NCBI GenBank assembly: GCA_019637855.1
Contig: JAHBUX010000010.1
Span: 39,459 to 103,458, forward strand
From: Bdellovibrionales bacterium
Lineage (GTDB): Bacteria > Bdellovibrionota > Bdellovibrionia > Bdellovibrionales > UBA1609
Length of the DNA stretch: 64,000 nt
Direction: 5' to 3'
Below the pieces are notes generated by a model. The model had not been told where the DNA came from. It did not search any database and saw only the letters and a program-made list of their open reading frames with translations. Each line of letters begins with the position of its first letter. Positions within the stretch are counted from its first letter, which is position 1. The translations under genes and the position numbers were made by a program. Below, one piece after another: positions 8,763-18,033 of this stretch.

Positions 8763-10031
8763 TCAGTTTTCCTCCCAATACACCACAGTCGGACGACCTT
8801 TCGAGGCTTGAATTTTTTGCGTCGCGGCCGCCGGCGCACCGCCGGGGGCCGGGCTACCTGGAGTGGGCGTAGGCGCCGGTGTCGCAGGCGGGTTGCCGGC
8901 AGTACCTAGGTCCTGCTTCTCCTGTTCGGTGATCATATCGGCGAAGCGCCCAGTAAGATTGGGGTAATCGAAAACGATGGCCGTAATGTCGCGCTTCACG
9001 TTGGCCGAAAGTCCAGTCGATACAATGCGGAAGTTAAACGGGATCTCGTAGAAGAATGGATATTTAGATTCCTGCAGCGTGCGCGTGTTCACGCCTTGCG
9101 AACTTAAGAAGGCGAAGAACTCGTTGTCATCTTTGAACGGCCCGCCCAGTTTCGGGTCCGAGCGCCGTTGAATCACTTTGTCCACGGCCTCGCTTGTCAT
9201 GGTCACATCCAGCGACATCAAGACATCTTTGCTGGCATAGTTGACGTTGATGCCTTTGGCGCCAAAGATCGTCGAACGACTGACTAGGAGGTTGTAGAGT
9301 TCGTCGGTCATGCCCGCCACCTGGTGCAATTCATCCATGGTGCGTAAAGGACGATTGGGCGGCATTTTGATCACTTTGTCGGGCAGATCGCGATAGGGCG
9401 CGGACTCATCGCCGCCATTCAGGCTCTCGCTGTCTTCGTCGATGTAGTCGGCGATATTGTTGACCAGCTCTTCAAAGCGGTAGCCGCTGTATTTGCGCTG
9501 GAACTCTTCATTGTTCTGCATCTCGGTTTTGAAGATGTTCAGCACCTGCTGATTCACCAACTTTTTATAGCCTTTCAAATCCGAGCCCAAGTCGTTGAGG
9601 TCAAAGCTGCCGGTTTCCGGGGTGATGGTGGTTGTGTACTGCGCATCCATCAGCGATTCCTTGACGGCCGCATTCAACATGGATTTATCGACTTCGGTCA
9701 CATTGTCCGCGCCTTGCAGCGCCAGAGTCGGCGGCCACATAAACGGAAACTGCCAGATCGGATCGAGCATATTGACTTGATTGCCCAGAGACTGGCCAAG
9801 CCCCGCCACAGCCTGCTTGTAGAGCATGATGCGCAAAAGACTGAGTTCCACACCGGCTTTGGCCGCATAGCGGGCCTTGATGCGTTCGACCTGTTGGCGG
9901 GTGACGGTGTAGTCGACAATGCTGTCGTAGCTCACTTCCATGGCGATGAAATACAAGAGTGAGAGCGCCACCAAAGCCATCAGCAGCGCCATTCCGCGCT
10001 GTGAACGTAGGATGCGCAACGGAGAGGGCAT
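8763..10031 (-). CDS. gspK: Type II secretion minor pseudopilin GspK
   Basis: The large tip pseudopilin. The prepilin signature is RSQRG/MALLMALVALSLLYF; position +5 is not Glu, which is typical for GspK. A long alpha domain follows (residues about 110-330, with DYIDEDSESLNGGDESAPYRDLPDK) and a Pro-rich C-terminal tail (PPATPAPTPTPGSPAPGG). I start at the ATG at 10031, one base after the gspJ stop; an in-frame ATG at 10061 would add ten residues inside gspJ. Neither has a clear SD, suggesting translational coupling. The protein would cap the pseudopilus together with GspI and GspJ. Confidence 0.88.
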   Translation of the reverse strand: MPSPLRILRSQRGMALLMALVALSLLYFIAMEVSYDSIVDYTVTRQQVERIKARYAAKAGVELSLLRIMLYKQAVAGLGQSLGNQVNMLDPIWQFPFMWPPTLALQGADNVTEVDKSMLNAAVKESLMDAQYTTTITPETGSFDLNDLGSDLKGYKKLVNQQVLNIFKTEMQNNEEFQRKYSGYRFEELVNNIADYIDEDSESLNGGDESAPYRDLPDKVIKMPPNRPLRTMDELHQVAGMTDELYNLLVSRSTIFGAKGINVNYASKDVLMSLDVTMTSEAVDKVIQRRSDPKLGGPFKDDNEFFAFLSSQGVNTRTLQESKYPFFYEIPFNFRIVSTGLSANVKRDITAIVFDYPNLTGRFADMITEQEKQDLGTAGNPPATPAPTPTPGSPAPGGAPAAATQKIQASKGRPTVVYWEEN

Positions 10032-10032
10032 T

Positions 10033-10923
10033 CTACTGAATGGGCGTTGTGGGCTGGGCATTGGGATCCGCCGGGTCTTGGGGTTTGGGTTTATTGTTCG
10101 GGTTGCGAATGGCCGCCACTGTCGTCATGCGCAGGCTCTTATCTTTGGCCTTGGGGTCAGGGTCTTTCACTTCAATGGTGATTTCCACCGCGTAAGGAAA
10201 CGTATTTTTGGTCACATCATCGCCGCGCTCGTTGGTGATCCAGGTGTCGAGCCACTCATCGTCTTTACCGGGGCCGAGGTAGCGCAGCTTGAACTCGGTG
10301 ATGTTTTCCAACAGCACCGTCTCTTCACCCTCTTTGGTGATGTCTTCGTGAATGAAATTCGAAATACGCCGCCATAGACATTTCGACGATTGCTCTTGGG
10401 TCGAGCGTCGCCGGCAAGCTTTGATGTGGTAGCCGATCTCCGCTTGCGAGGAGATGGGTGAGTCTTCCATCATGCGCACGTTGGACAGTGAGGTGAAGCT
10501 GATTTGCTCGGGTTCGCCGATAAACTGCGTCCATATACGCGTGTCTTTTTTCTTAAATCGCAACTCGTCTTCCGGGCTGAGCTGCACGGGCACTGCGGAT
10601 GGCGGTGGGGTCACGCCTCCCCCTGGCACCCCGGCCGGACTTGAGCCGGGAGATGCGGGTTGTAGCGCTTTCTTGCGGCGCTCGTCCTGCGCATCGTTGT
10701 ACAGTTGGGCGTAGATATCGCGATAGTTGAACGCCAGGTTGATGTCTCTTTCCATCACCTTAAGCGCATCGCGCAGGGTGGAGTTCTTATCGATGTCCTT
10801 TTGCACCTTGGATTTGGTCTGCAGAGCCTTTTGAATGGCTTGTACGGTGAACAACGATAGAAACGCCAGGATAAACATGGCGATCATGATTTCAATCAAG
10901 GTAAAGCCGCGAGTGTTCTTCAT
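10033..10923 (-). CDS. gspJ: Type II secretion minor pseudopilin GspJ
   Basis: 296 aa. Starts with the class III signal MKNTRG/FTLIEIMIAMFIL carrying the conserved Glu at +5 for processing and N-methylation by prepilin peptidase. The rest is a large C-terminal beta domain with a Pro/Gly insertion near residues 90-115. It overlaps the gspI stop by 4 bp (ATGA), so translation is coupled. It is longer than common GspJ proteins because of the insert and a Lys/Pro-rich tail (NKPKPQDPADPNAQP). It would act in the periplasm in the GspI-J-K tip complex. Confidence 0.88.
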   Translation of the reverse strand: MKNTRGFTLIEIMIAMFILAFLSLFTVQAIQKALQTKSKVQKDIDKNSTLRDALKVMERDINLAFNYRDIYAQLYNDAQDERRKKALQPASPGSSPAGVPGGGVTPPPSAVPVQLSPEDELRFKKKDTRIWTQFIGEPEQISFTSLSNVRMMEDSPISSQAEIGYHIKACRRRSTQEQSSKCLWRRISNFIHEDITKEGEETVLLENITEFKLRYLGPGKDDEWLDTWITNERGDDVTKNTFPYAVEITIEVKDPDPKAKDKSLRMTTVAAIRNPNNKPKPQDPADPNAQPTTPIQ

Positions 10924-11468
10924 GGGCCCGCCGGGGCGGGTGTGGGAGCGCCGGCTCCGCCCAAAGCGCCTGCAAAGTCTTGCGTGTAGTCGATAAAATA
11001 TTGAGTGGCCGAAAATTCCATGTCTTTGCGACCGCGCGATTTAACCAACACGGTCACGCGCACTTCCTTGATGGTCTTACTCAAGTACTCGGTCATCTGC
11101 TTGATCATGGTGAGCAGCATTTCGTCGCCGCCACCACCGCCGTCTTTGCCGATAATGATCGCCGAGATATCGGGGAATTCCATTTCGCGCGACTTCATCG
11201 TCCAATGATACTGTTTGAATTCGTCGCCGAAATCGCCTTCGTCTTCTTCGGGGATTTCGCTCAATGGTTTGCCGGTGTATTTGGCTTCGGTTTCTACCAT
11301 TTTGCGCTCAAGAAGGGTGGCCACATCGCCGTAGAGTTGTGACTTCCTTAGCCGCATAAAGTTTCCCGACCAAGCCAGAGAGATCATTAAGATTCCGCCG
11401 GCCATAATGAAGAGAGCCACCAGAACTTCGATCAATGTGAATCCGGCAGAGCCACGCCTCATTCTCAT
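10920..11468 (-). CDS. gspI: Type II secretion minor pseudopilin GspI
   Basis: 182 aa with the prepilin signal RRGSAG/FTLIEVLVALFIMAGGIL followed by a small globular domain. The GGIL after the helix start and the RLRKSQLYGDVATLLERKMVETE segment fit GspI. The acidic stretch EIPEEDEGDFGDEF and a Gly-run (GGGGGDE) are lineage additions. It overlaps gspH by 4 bp and gspJ by 4 bp. Two adjacent Met codons make the exact start uncertain by two residues. Confidence 0.86.
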   Translation of the reverse strand: MRMRRGSAGFTLIEVLVALFIMAGGILMISLAWSGNFMRLRKSQLYGDVATLLERKMVETEAKYTGKPLSEIPEEDEGDFGDEFKQYHWTMKSREMEFPDISAIIIGKDGGGGGDEMLLTMIKQMTEYLSKTIKEVRVTVLVKSRGRKDMEFSATQYFIDYTQDFAGALGGAGAPTPAPAGP

Positions 11469-12094
11469 TGTGCCTTCATATCCTGCAGAGAGACCGACTT
11501 GCTGATCAGTTCGGCTTTGCCAGTGAGTGGATGAATGGAGATGGTCCAGGCTTGCGTCTTTTCACCTTTGATATGCAAAGCTGCCTCATCGACCAAGCCC
11601 TCAGGCATATAGTGAATGTAGGCCTTGCCGCCAGTGATGGGCTTTTCAAGACGAGTCAGCTCCACACGATCAAAGTAAATTCCGCTCGGGAGCTCGCGCG
11701 GCTCTTTGGTGAGCGTGGTGTCCATCTCAAATCCGCGCGGGTCTTTTGGCTTCTCTTCGTCGTCGGTCGCACGGCGTTCGGAAGCCTGCTTCATGGCATC
11801 TTCTTCTTCATTGGGCTTCAACACGGTTTTGCCATTGGACTTCTCAACCCAATAGGTTTGTACCGGGCGTTCGCTGCCGCTGGTTTCTTTTAAATCGATC
11901 ACTAGGCGATAGACGGCGCCTTGCAACTTGGCGCGTGTGTGCAACTCACGACTCATCACCGTGAGTTGGCGCAGGAAGGCTTTGGTCTTTGAGCTGCGAT
12001 TGTTCATGTAAGGCATCGCCATGGCAACCACCGCGCCGATAATGGCGAGGACGATCATCATTTCGATCAGAGTGAACCCTCTGGCTTTGCTCAT
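11465..12094 (-). CDS. gspH: Type II secretion minor pseudopilin GspH
   Basis: 209 aa. The prepilin signal is MSKARG/FTLIEMMIVLAIIGAVVAMAMPY, with Glu at +5. The C-terminal globular part contains the family-like VYRLVIDLKE and YIHYMPEGLVDEAALHIKG segments, and a charged insert (EEDAMKQASERRATDDEEKPKDPRG at roughly 95-120) not usual for GspH. GspH joins the pseudopilus fibre to the tip complex. The gene lies between gspG and gspI, in the canonical G-H-I-J-K order. Confidence 0.86.
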   Translation of the reverse strand: MSKARGFTLIEMMIVLAIIGAVVAMAMPYMNNRSSKTKAFLRQLTVMSRELHTRAKLQGAVYRLVIDLKETSGSERPVQTYWVEKSNGKTVLKPNEEEDAMKQASERRATDDEEKPKDPRGFEMDTTLTKEPRELPSGIYFDRVELTRLEKPITGGKAYIHYMPEGLVDEAALHIKGEKTQAWTISIHPLTGKAELISKSVSLQDMKAQ

Positions 12095-12157
12095 TTGCTC
12101 CTACCTGAACCCCGATTTAGCCCAAGTAGAAGCTTAGCATCGAATGGCGAGTCTGCG

Positions 12158-12571
12158 CTACTCGTTGGTGACGTCTTGAGCGTCACCGGAGCCGCCTTCA
12201 CGCTTGTCGGAGCCGAAGCTCTTCAGCACGTAAGCGTTGCCCTGCGATTCATAGCTGAAATCGCCGCCCCACGGGTCTTTGTTGAGCTTTTTCAAGTACG
12301 GATCAGGACCCCAGTTCGAGCAGCTCGGCGGAGCTTGCATCAAGGCCTGCAGGCCTTCATCCGTTGAGGGATAGTTGTTGCAGTCCTGGTAGTACATATC
12401 GAGGGCTTTGCCATACTCGGCGATTTGAATTTTCGCCTGGCGCATTTTGGCCTTTTTCAAGCTGCCTTGTACGGAGGTCGCCAAGATAGCGATCAAGCCG
12501 CCTAAGATCACGAGAACGATCATGATCTCTAGAAGAGTCATACCTTTGTTGTTGCGAATCATGGGAATCAT
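12158..12571 (-). CDS. gspG: Type II secretion major pseudopilin GspG
   Basis: 137 aa, normal family length. Signal: NNKG/MTLLEIMIVLVILGGLIAIL, where +1 is Met instead of the usual Phe but Glu+5 is kept. The C-terminal domain has the diagnostic YYQDCNNYPSTDEGLQALM and DPWGGDFSYES segments that form the calcium-binding loop of major pseudopilins. An additional Cys pair (C72, C88 region) is present. GspG polymerises into the periplasmic pseudopilus pushed by GspE. A spacer of about 60 bp precedes gspH. Confidence 0.95.
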   Translation of the reverse strand: MIPMIRNNKGMTLLEIMIVLVILGGLIAILATSVQGSLKKAKMRQAKIQIAEYGKALDMYYQDCNNYPSTDEGLQALMQAPPSCSNWGPDPYLKKLNKDPWGGDFSYESQGNAYVLKSFGSDKREGGSGDAQDVTNE

Positions 12572-12604
12572 TCAAATCTCCTTAACCTAGTTCAAATTTT
12601 TAAA

Positions 12605-13828
12605 CTATCCGCCCATGCTCGACAATTGAAACATGGGGATCATAATGGCAAAAACGATAATGCCGATAACGCAACCCATCACGATGATCATCATTGGTTC
12701 GAGCAGTGACGTTAATCCTTCGATCTTTGTCTTCACTTGAAAGTCGTAGGCTTCGCTCACTTGCAAAAGCATGTTTTCCAGTTCGCCAGTTTTTTCACCG
12801 ATGTTGATCATGTGAATCACCAGGGGCGGGAACTGCCCGGATTTTTTAAGCGGTCCTGCGATCGATTCCCCTTCGGAAATATTCTCGCGCCCGACATCGA
12901 TGGCTTTAGCGATCACTTCGTTGTCGACCACGTTACGAACGATGGTCATGGCCGTCAACATGGGCACGCCACCGTTGAGCAAGGTGGAGAGAGTGCGCGT
13001 GAAACGGCTCACCGCCACCACGCGGCCGAGTGATCCTATTACCGGCAACTTCAAAAAGATGGCGTCCCATTGGGCGCGGCCGTCGGGCGTGTTCTTCCAG
13101 TTTTGGAAAAGCAGATACACCACGATCACGCCGCCGATCAGTACGTGCCAATAGTTCACTAGGAAACCGCTGATGTCGATCACCACGATGGTGTACCAAG
13201 GCAGCTTGAGCTCAGGTGAAGACTCGAAAACAGTCACGATTTTAGGGATCACGTAAATGAACAAAACGGCGAGCAGAATCATGGTGAATCCGAGCATCAA
13301 GATCGGATACAGCATGGCTGAGCGCACCTTGGACGAGAGTGCCGTCTGCGCTTCTTTGAATTCGGCCAAGCGAATCAGAATCACATCGAGCGTACCGGAC
13401 ATTTCACCGGCTTCACAAAGTGAGACGTAGATCTTGTCAAAGGCGCGGGGGTATTTGGCTAGGGCTTTGTGAAAAGCTCCGCCCTCATTCACCTGGTTTT
13501 TGATATCGGCGATAGCCTCAGACAGAAATTGGTTTTCCACCTGTTCCGAAACGGCGGTCAGAGCATCCACCAGCGGGATGTTAGCTTTGATCAGAGTGGC
13601 CAACTGGCGCGTCATCATAGATAGGTCAGTGACGTTGACTTTGCGGTTGTTGCCGCTGCTTTTGCTCTTGGTTTTTTTGGCCGTGGCTTTGGATTTGTCT
13701 TTGAGATCAGTAACGAAGACGCCGTCTTTTTTCAATTTCAGTTTCGCCGCGCGCTGGTTTTCGGCATCGACTGTGCCGCTCACGTTGCTGCCAGCTTTAT
13801 TCAGGCCGCGATATTGAAAAATCGGCAT
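12605..13828 (-). CDS. gspF: Type II secretion inner-membrane platform protein GspF
   Basis: 407 aa polytopic platform protein of the GspF/PilC family. It shows the N-terminal MPIFQYRGLNKAGSNVSGTVDAEN, two repeated four-helix cytoplasmic domains, and three membrane spans (about 170-195, 220-240 and 375-400), the last in EPMMIIVMGCVIGIIVFAIMIPM. A basic Lys-rich insert (KSKATAKKTKSKSSGNNRK) sits near residue 50. Its ATG overlaps the gspE stop by one base. GspF contacts GspE and GspL and is thought to transmit rotation to the pseudopilus base. Confidence 0.93.
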   Translation of the reverse strand: MPIFQYRGLNKAGSNVSGTVDAENQRAAKLKLKKDGVFVTDLKDKSKATAKKTKSKSSGNNRKVNVTDLSMMTRQLATLIKANIPLVDALTAVSEQVENQFLSEAIADIKNQVNEGGAFHKALAKYPRAFDKIYVSLCEAGEMSGTLDVILIRLAEFKEAQTALSSKVRSAMLYPILMLGFTMILLAVLFIYVIPKIVTVFESSPELKLPWYTIVVIDISGFLVNYWHVLIGGVIVVYLLFQNWKNTPDGRAQWDAIFLKLPVIGSLGRVVAVSRFTRTLSTLLNGGVPMLTAMTIVRNVVDNEVIAKAIDVGRENISEGESIAGPLKKSGQFPPLVIHMINIGEKTGELENMLLQVSEAYDFQVKTKIEGLTSLLEPMMIIVMGCVIGIIVFAIMIPMFQLSSMGG

Positions 13829-15516
13829 TACAGATCCATCTGTGTGCTGGTCAGCACTTCTTCAACCGTAGTGACACCCTGTAGAACTTTTTGAATGCCA
13901 TGATCGCGGAACGTGGTCATGCCGTGGCGAAGCGCTTCCTTTTTAATGGTGGCGCCATCCGCCCGTTGCATGATCAAAGTGCGGATATCGTCATTGATCA
14001 GCATCAGCTCTTGAATCACGCTACGGCCAATGTAGCCTTTTTGATTGCAGTGATTGCAACCCACGGCTTTGAAAGGTGTGGCGCCGATGGTCTGTTCGCG
14101 TTTGAGCTCGAGCGAGCGCAGCTCGACATCGGTGATCTCATGCGGCTCTTTGCAATGCGGGCATAGCACGCGCACCAGACGCTGGGCCATAACGCCCATC
14201 AAAGAGGTGGCGATCAAAAATGGCTCACAACCCATGTCGATCAAGCGTGGAAAAGCGCCGGCCGAGTCGTTGGTGTGAATGGTGGAGAGCACCAAGTGAC
14301 CGGTGAGAGAGGCGTTGATAGCGATCTCTGCGGTCTCTAAGTCACGAATCTCACCGATCATCACCACATCCGGATCTTGACGCAAAATCGAGCGCAACCC
14401 GCTGGCGAAAGTAAGGCCGATCTTGGAGTTCACCTGAATCTGACCGACGCCATGAATCCGTTGTTCGACGGGATCTTCAACCGTGATGATGTTGATGTCG
14501 GTCTGATTGATTTTCTGTAAGCAGGCGTACAGCGTGGTCGACTTACCGGAACCGGTGGGGCCGGTAACCAGCACGATGCCGTAAGTCTTGGCCAACAGGG
14601 CATCGAGTTTTTGCAGTGAGTCCGGCGAAAAACCGAGCTGCTTGAGCTCCAACACCACATTGGATCTGTCTTGCAGACGCATCACAAGGCGTTCGCCAAA
14701 CGCGGTGGGCACCGAGCTCAAACGCACATCAATGTCTTTGCCGGCGAGCTTCAGCGGAATGCGTCCGTCTTGCGGCAGGCGTTTTTCCGCGATGTTCAGG
14801 TTGCCCATGACTTTGATACGCGAAGTGATGGCGTTTTGTAGTTTCTTGGGCGGTTTGAAAATATCAAACAGCACGCCGTCGATGCGAAAGCGCACGACCA
14901 TATCGCGCTCATAGGGTTCGACGTGAATATCCGACGCCTTTTCTTTAACGGCGCGGAAGAGGAGCGTGTTGACCAGTTTGATCACCGGCGCATCGTCATC
15001 GCCTGCATCGAGCAGATCGATGACTGGATCGTCGAGATTGACCTCTTCGCCTTCGATTTGATCGAGGCCCTCAAGGGCGGCGGTGCTTTTTTCGTACACG
15101 CGATTGATGGCGTCTTGGATACGGCTCGAGGTGGTAGCCAGAGGGTGCACGCGTTTGCCGAACTTGACGCGCAGATCTTCAAGCGCCTTGTGATTGATCG
15201 GGTTGGTGGTGAGCACGATCACGCGATCTTGCTCTTCTTTGAAGGGCAAAACCTCTTGCGACTTGGAGTAGTTGATCGGGATTCCGCGCACCATGTCCAC
15301 AGCAATATCATTGATCGGGATATCTTTGATGAAATCGACATTAAGGTGCTTACACAACTCGGCCAGCGCCTCTTCGGGCGTGCTGAACGTGTGCTGTGAC
15401 AGCAGTTCGTTATAGGAAACGCCCTTCGGATTGGTTGAGCGCAGAAGCGTTTGCAACTGCTCTTCCGAAAGGCTTGTGCCCTTTTTCAACAATGTTTCGA
15501 AGGATGGTCCTGCCAT
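13828..15516 (-). CDS. gspE: Type II secretion traffic ATPase GspE
   Basis: Hexameric cytoplasmic ATPase powering the pseudopilus. An N-terminal GspE_N domain is followed by the Walker A loop GPTGSGKSTT, the Asp box, Walker B (VVMIGEIRDLETAEIA), the His box (GHLVLSTIHTND) and a four-Cys zinc module (CPHC...CNHC). I prefer the ATG at 15516 (MAGPSFETLLKKG, 562 aa), which gives a normal N-terminus. An in-frame ATG at 15561 would add 15 residues of unusual composition; neither has a clear SD. It heads the second secretion operon, gspE-F-G-H-I-J-K-L-M-N. Confidence 0.93.
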   Translation of the reverse strand: MAGPSFETLLKKGTSLSEEQLQTLLRSTNPKGVSYNELLSQHTFSTPEEALAELCKHLNVDFIKDIPINDIAVDMVRGIPINYSKSQEVLPFKEEQDRVIVLTTNPINHKALEDLRVKFGKRVHPLATTSSRIQDAINRVYEKSTAALEGLDQIEGEEVNLDDPVIDLLDAGDDDAPVIKLVNTLLFRAVKEKASDIHVEPYERDMVVRFRIDGVLFDIFKPPKKLQNAITSRIKVMGNLNIAEKRLPQDGRIPLKLAGKDIDVRLSSVPTAFGERLVMRLQDRSNVVLELKQLGFSPDSLQKLDALLAKTYGIVLVTGPTGSGKSTTLYACLQKINQTDINIITVEDPVEQRIHGVGQIQVNSKIGLTFASGLRSILRQDPDVVMIGEIRDLETAEIAINASLTGHLVLSTIHTNDSAGAFPRLIDMGCEPFLIATSLMGVMAQRLVRVLCPHCKEPHEITDVELRSLELKREQTIGATPFKAVGCNHCNQKGYIGRSVIQELMLINDDIRTLIMQRADGATIKKEALRHGMTTFRDHGIQKVLQGVTTVEEVLTSTQMDL

Positions 15517-15644
15517 GTAACGACAGATTACAGGAACGCTGGCGCTGGAACAAGGTCGCATTCACACTAGCCCAAGGACCAGGTGATGACGTCACGTGTG
15601 TCTGTGAAAAGAGAATGAAGCGCGTTTCATACACGCGCCTAGGA

Positions 15645-16373
15645 TCACTTCTTGGCGCCGTTGTCGGGAGTGGGATCCCAGCTGCTGAAGTCCATTTCGC
15701 CGACGGGGGCGAGATGTTTTAAGGCCGTGGCGCCTACAGGAGTTTGTTCAGGGCGACCTTGCGGGCAGCCTTCCAAGCATTTCGGAATGCCGGCGCCATC
15801 GTCGGAAGATTCAGTGGCGGCTTGTTTCTTTTTGGTGCGGATCAAGATCGAAGCGGCATCGCTGGATTTGCTGGGTTTGGCTTTGGGTAGGGGGAGTTTT
15901 TCAACTGCGTTGGGTTTTCTCTCAAAGCATCCGGGATCTTTATCGCCTGTTTTAGCACTGAGGCTGACATATGTTCGAAATCCCACCACCATCTGAGGGG
16001 TGATCTTTGGTGCCCCGGCTTCTAGTTTTTTAATGGCTCTTTCAAGTCCGTCAGCATGGCGTTCAATTTGCTCGACGTTGCAAGCCGCCATCTCGCCCTC
16101 GTTATCATAGGCAAAAGAACGCACCATCACTCGCGCGATCGCCAGTAAGGAAATGTCATCCAATCTTGGTGCAGATAAAGCGTCATGCACGAATTTAGCG
16201 GCCTTATAGGAGATGGCTGCTACCTTTTCGGCCGTGGCTGGATTGGTAAACTCACCTTTTGTGCGATCCATCTCCGCTTCGATCTTGCGAGCTTCTTCGA
16301 TTACATTTGTGCCGGCAGCGAAGGCGCTGAGGGGGAAGAGCAGGGTCAGCAGTGCGAATTTGAGGTTCTTCAT
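15645..16373 (-). CDS. Secreted protein of unknown function between gspD and gspE
   Basis: About 242 aa with a signal peptide (MKNLKFALLTLLFPLSAFA). The mature part is alpha-helical to residue 150, then a Lys/Ser-rich stretch and a Cys-containing tail (CLEGCPQG). I do not recognise a family. The ATG at 16373 has AGGG six bases upstream; the ATG at 16379 is also possible. It follows the CHAP-like gene after a few bases on the same strand and precedes gspE, so it may be co-transcribed with the secretion genes. A substrate or accessory role is only a positional guess. Confidence 0.65.
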   Translation of the reverse strand: MKNLKFALLTLLFPLSAFAAGTNVIEEARKIEAEMDRTKGEFTNPATAEKVAAISYKAAKFVHDALSAPRLDDISLLAIARVMVRSFAYDNEGEMAACNVEQIERHADGLERAIKKLEAGAPKITPQMVVGFRTYVSLSAKTGDKDPGCFERKPNAVEKLPLPKAKPSKSSDAASILIRTKKKQAATESSDDGAGIPKCLEGCPQGRPEQTPVGATALKHLAPVGEMDFSSWDPTPDNGAKK

Positions 16374-16381
16374 AATCATCC

Positions 16382-17821
16382 CTATAAAGAGTAGGCTCTT
16401 GCGTTATTGTAAACACCTTTTGAGCAGGTCGGCGTCAAGGAGCAGAAGTCCGAGCAGAACCAACGCTTGCCTTCAGACTTTACCACAACTTCGATATGAC
16501 CGCAGCGGATGGTTCCACCCTTTTTCGTGCGTCCGCAGTCGCTGGTGCCACCATTACACATTAACACGGTGCCGGCGGCCGCATTTTTGGGATCGTACTT
16601 AATCTTTTTGAAGCCGGCTTTACGCAGGTTCGGATCCATATCCTTGGCATTGGCGCGTGCGATCTTGATACCGGCCTCGGCAAAAGCTTCGCGTGTGCCG
16701 GCGGCGCAGAGACCTTTGGAGCGGTAGGCATTCTCGCGCCCGAAAGTTTTGCAGCTGTTGTAGGTGATGCGTTGCTTTTTGCCCTTGACGGTTTTGTAGC
16801 GCGGCAAACCCAGTTTCACTTTTTTGAACTCAGCGAAATCGCGGCAACGAGCGGCCGCAGCCCAAGCGGATTGAGCTAAACGCGCGGCCATTTGGTTATG
16901 GTCAACCTTGGCGGCTGCCGCGACCTTTTTACCGTTTTCAATCTGGCCGCTGAGGCCGGCGGCGCGAGCATCGCAGTTTTTGCACTCTTCGCGCAAGCCG
17001 GCGCCATCACCATCGTCTTCGCCTCCAGCGTCGGTGGTCGCGACTTCACTGGTGTCGACTGGTGCATCGGTGGGGCGTTCGTTCGGGGCGGGAACGGTGA
17101 GCTGTGCGCTCACCGGAGTGACTTCTGGAGCAACAGCCGTTTCTTCCGCAGCGGCGATCTCTGTGTCTGCCAGTGCGGGGGACGGAGACTCAGAGCGTGG
17201 AGCGACGTCTTGCGGAACAACCGGAATGGGCGGTTGACCCGGAGCCGGCTTCACAGGTTTTACTGCTGGAGTTTTGGCTTTGGGTTCCAAAGCTGCAGGT
17301 ACCGGTGGCGCGGGAATCACGACGGGTTCCGGTTCAGTTACGACCGGTGCGGGCGCGTCCTCAAGCTCCGGAACCGGCGTTTGAACCGGAGGTTTAACCG
17401 GTGCAGGTGTCGGCGTTAAAGTTTCCGAAGGAACAACGGGAATAGGATTCGAAGGTTTGCTCGTCGGTTTTGGCGTGATGTGTTTGGCCGCCGGCTTGGA
17501 TTTTTGCGCAGCAGGCTTCTTGGCCGCCGGCTTAGGCGGTTTTGCAACAGGCTTTACGACAGGCTTAACCGATTTAACGGCAGGCTTCGCGATAGCGGGC
17601 TTAGATTCTTGCGCAGCGGGTTTTGCCACAGGCTTAGTCGGTTTAACGACAGGCGCAGCTTTTGTTTCTTTGGCTTTCTTCGAGCCTAACAGCGCATCGG
17701 GCAACATCAGGCCATCGGCGAAGGCTTGCAGTGGTAGCAGGCTGAGCGTTAGGGCAACGGCCAACAGACGGCGCGTGGGGCGCTTCATCTGCTTTTTGTT
17801 TTTTCCGTTTACCGTCACCAT
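16382..17821 (-). CDS. Secreted protein with Pro/Ala/Lys-rich stalk and CHAP-like Cys-His domain
   Basis: About 479 aa. A signal peptide (RRLLAVALTLSLLPLQAFA) is followed by some 200 residues of PAKP/PVVKP-type repeats, then a Cys-rich region and a C-terminal domain of about 160 aa. In that domain KGLCAAGTREAFAEAG (Cys372) and, about 70 residues on, GTVLMCNGG...CGHIEVVV (His442) have the order and spacing seen in CHAP/NlpC papain-like amidases. Peptidoglycan hydrolase or amidase activity is therefore inferred, not shown. The proline stalk could span the periplasm. The ATG at 17821 has AGG eight bases upstream, better than the GTG at 17830. The family also contains inactive members. Confidence 0.6.
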   Translation of the reverse strand: MVTVNGKNKKQMKRPTRRLLAVALTLSLLPLQAFADGLMLPDALLGSKKAKETKAAPVVKPTKPVAKPAAQESKPAIAKPAVKSVKPVVKPVAKPPKPAAKKPAAQKSKPAAKHITPKPTSKPSNPIPVVPSETLTPTPAPVKPPVQTPVPELEDAPAPVVTEPEPVVIPAPPVPAALEPKAKTPAVKPVKPAPGQPPIPVVPQDVAPRSESPSPALADTEIAAAEETAVAPEVTPVSAQLTVPAPNERPTDAPVDTSEVATTDAGGEDDGDGAGLREECKNCDARAAGLSGQIENGKKVAAAAKVDHNQMAARLAQSAWAAAARCRDFAEFKKVKLGLPRYKTVKGKKQRITYNSCKTFGRENAYRSKGLCAAGTREAFAEAGIKIARANAKDMDPNLRKAGFKKIKYDPKNAAAGTVLMCNGGTSDCGRTKKGGTIRCGHIEVVVKSEGKRWFCSDFCSLTPTCSKGVYNNARAYSL

Positions 17822-17910
17822 GAGTCTCACCTAATCGTTTATTGCGTCTCTTGCCTCCCAGTAGTGCCAGTGTCGGGCCGTTCAATGGATTCGCGCACTT
17901 AGACGCCATT

Positions 17911-17927
17911 CGTCTCAAAATGAGGCG
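17911..17927. promoter_or_regulatory. Short dyad upstream of the CHAP-like gene
   Basis: Hairpin CGTCTCA-AAA-TGAGGCG (7 bp with one G-U pair) about 90 bases before the start codon at 17821. The 17822-18033 spacer holds no gene that I can support. The dyad could be an operator or leader structure. Confidence 0.3.
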
Positions 17928-18033
17928 AAATCTGCGTCGAACTCTTAGTCGGCAGTCAGCGCTGTGCAGTAATTGTTGGTCAGTCTGGGCGGGGAAATGC
18001 AGGGAAAGTGGGGAGAGATCACGAGTTTAGGTC

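Noticed and set aside
15583..15630. TGACGTCA box and ATGAAGCGCGTTTCAT near-palindrome upstream of gspE
   Set aside because: Short and imperfect; may act as a weak terminator for the preceding gene, but nothing sets it apart from background.
16382..17821. TonB-like energy transducer, from the Pro/Lys/Ala-rich stalk
   Set aside because: The C-terminal domain has no TonB signature, the N-terminus is a cleavable-type signal, and no ExbB/ExbD genes are near.
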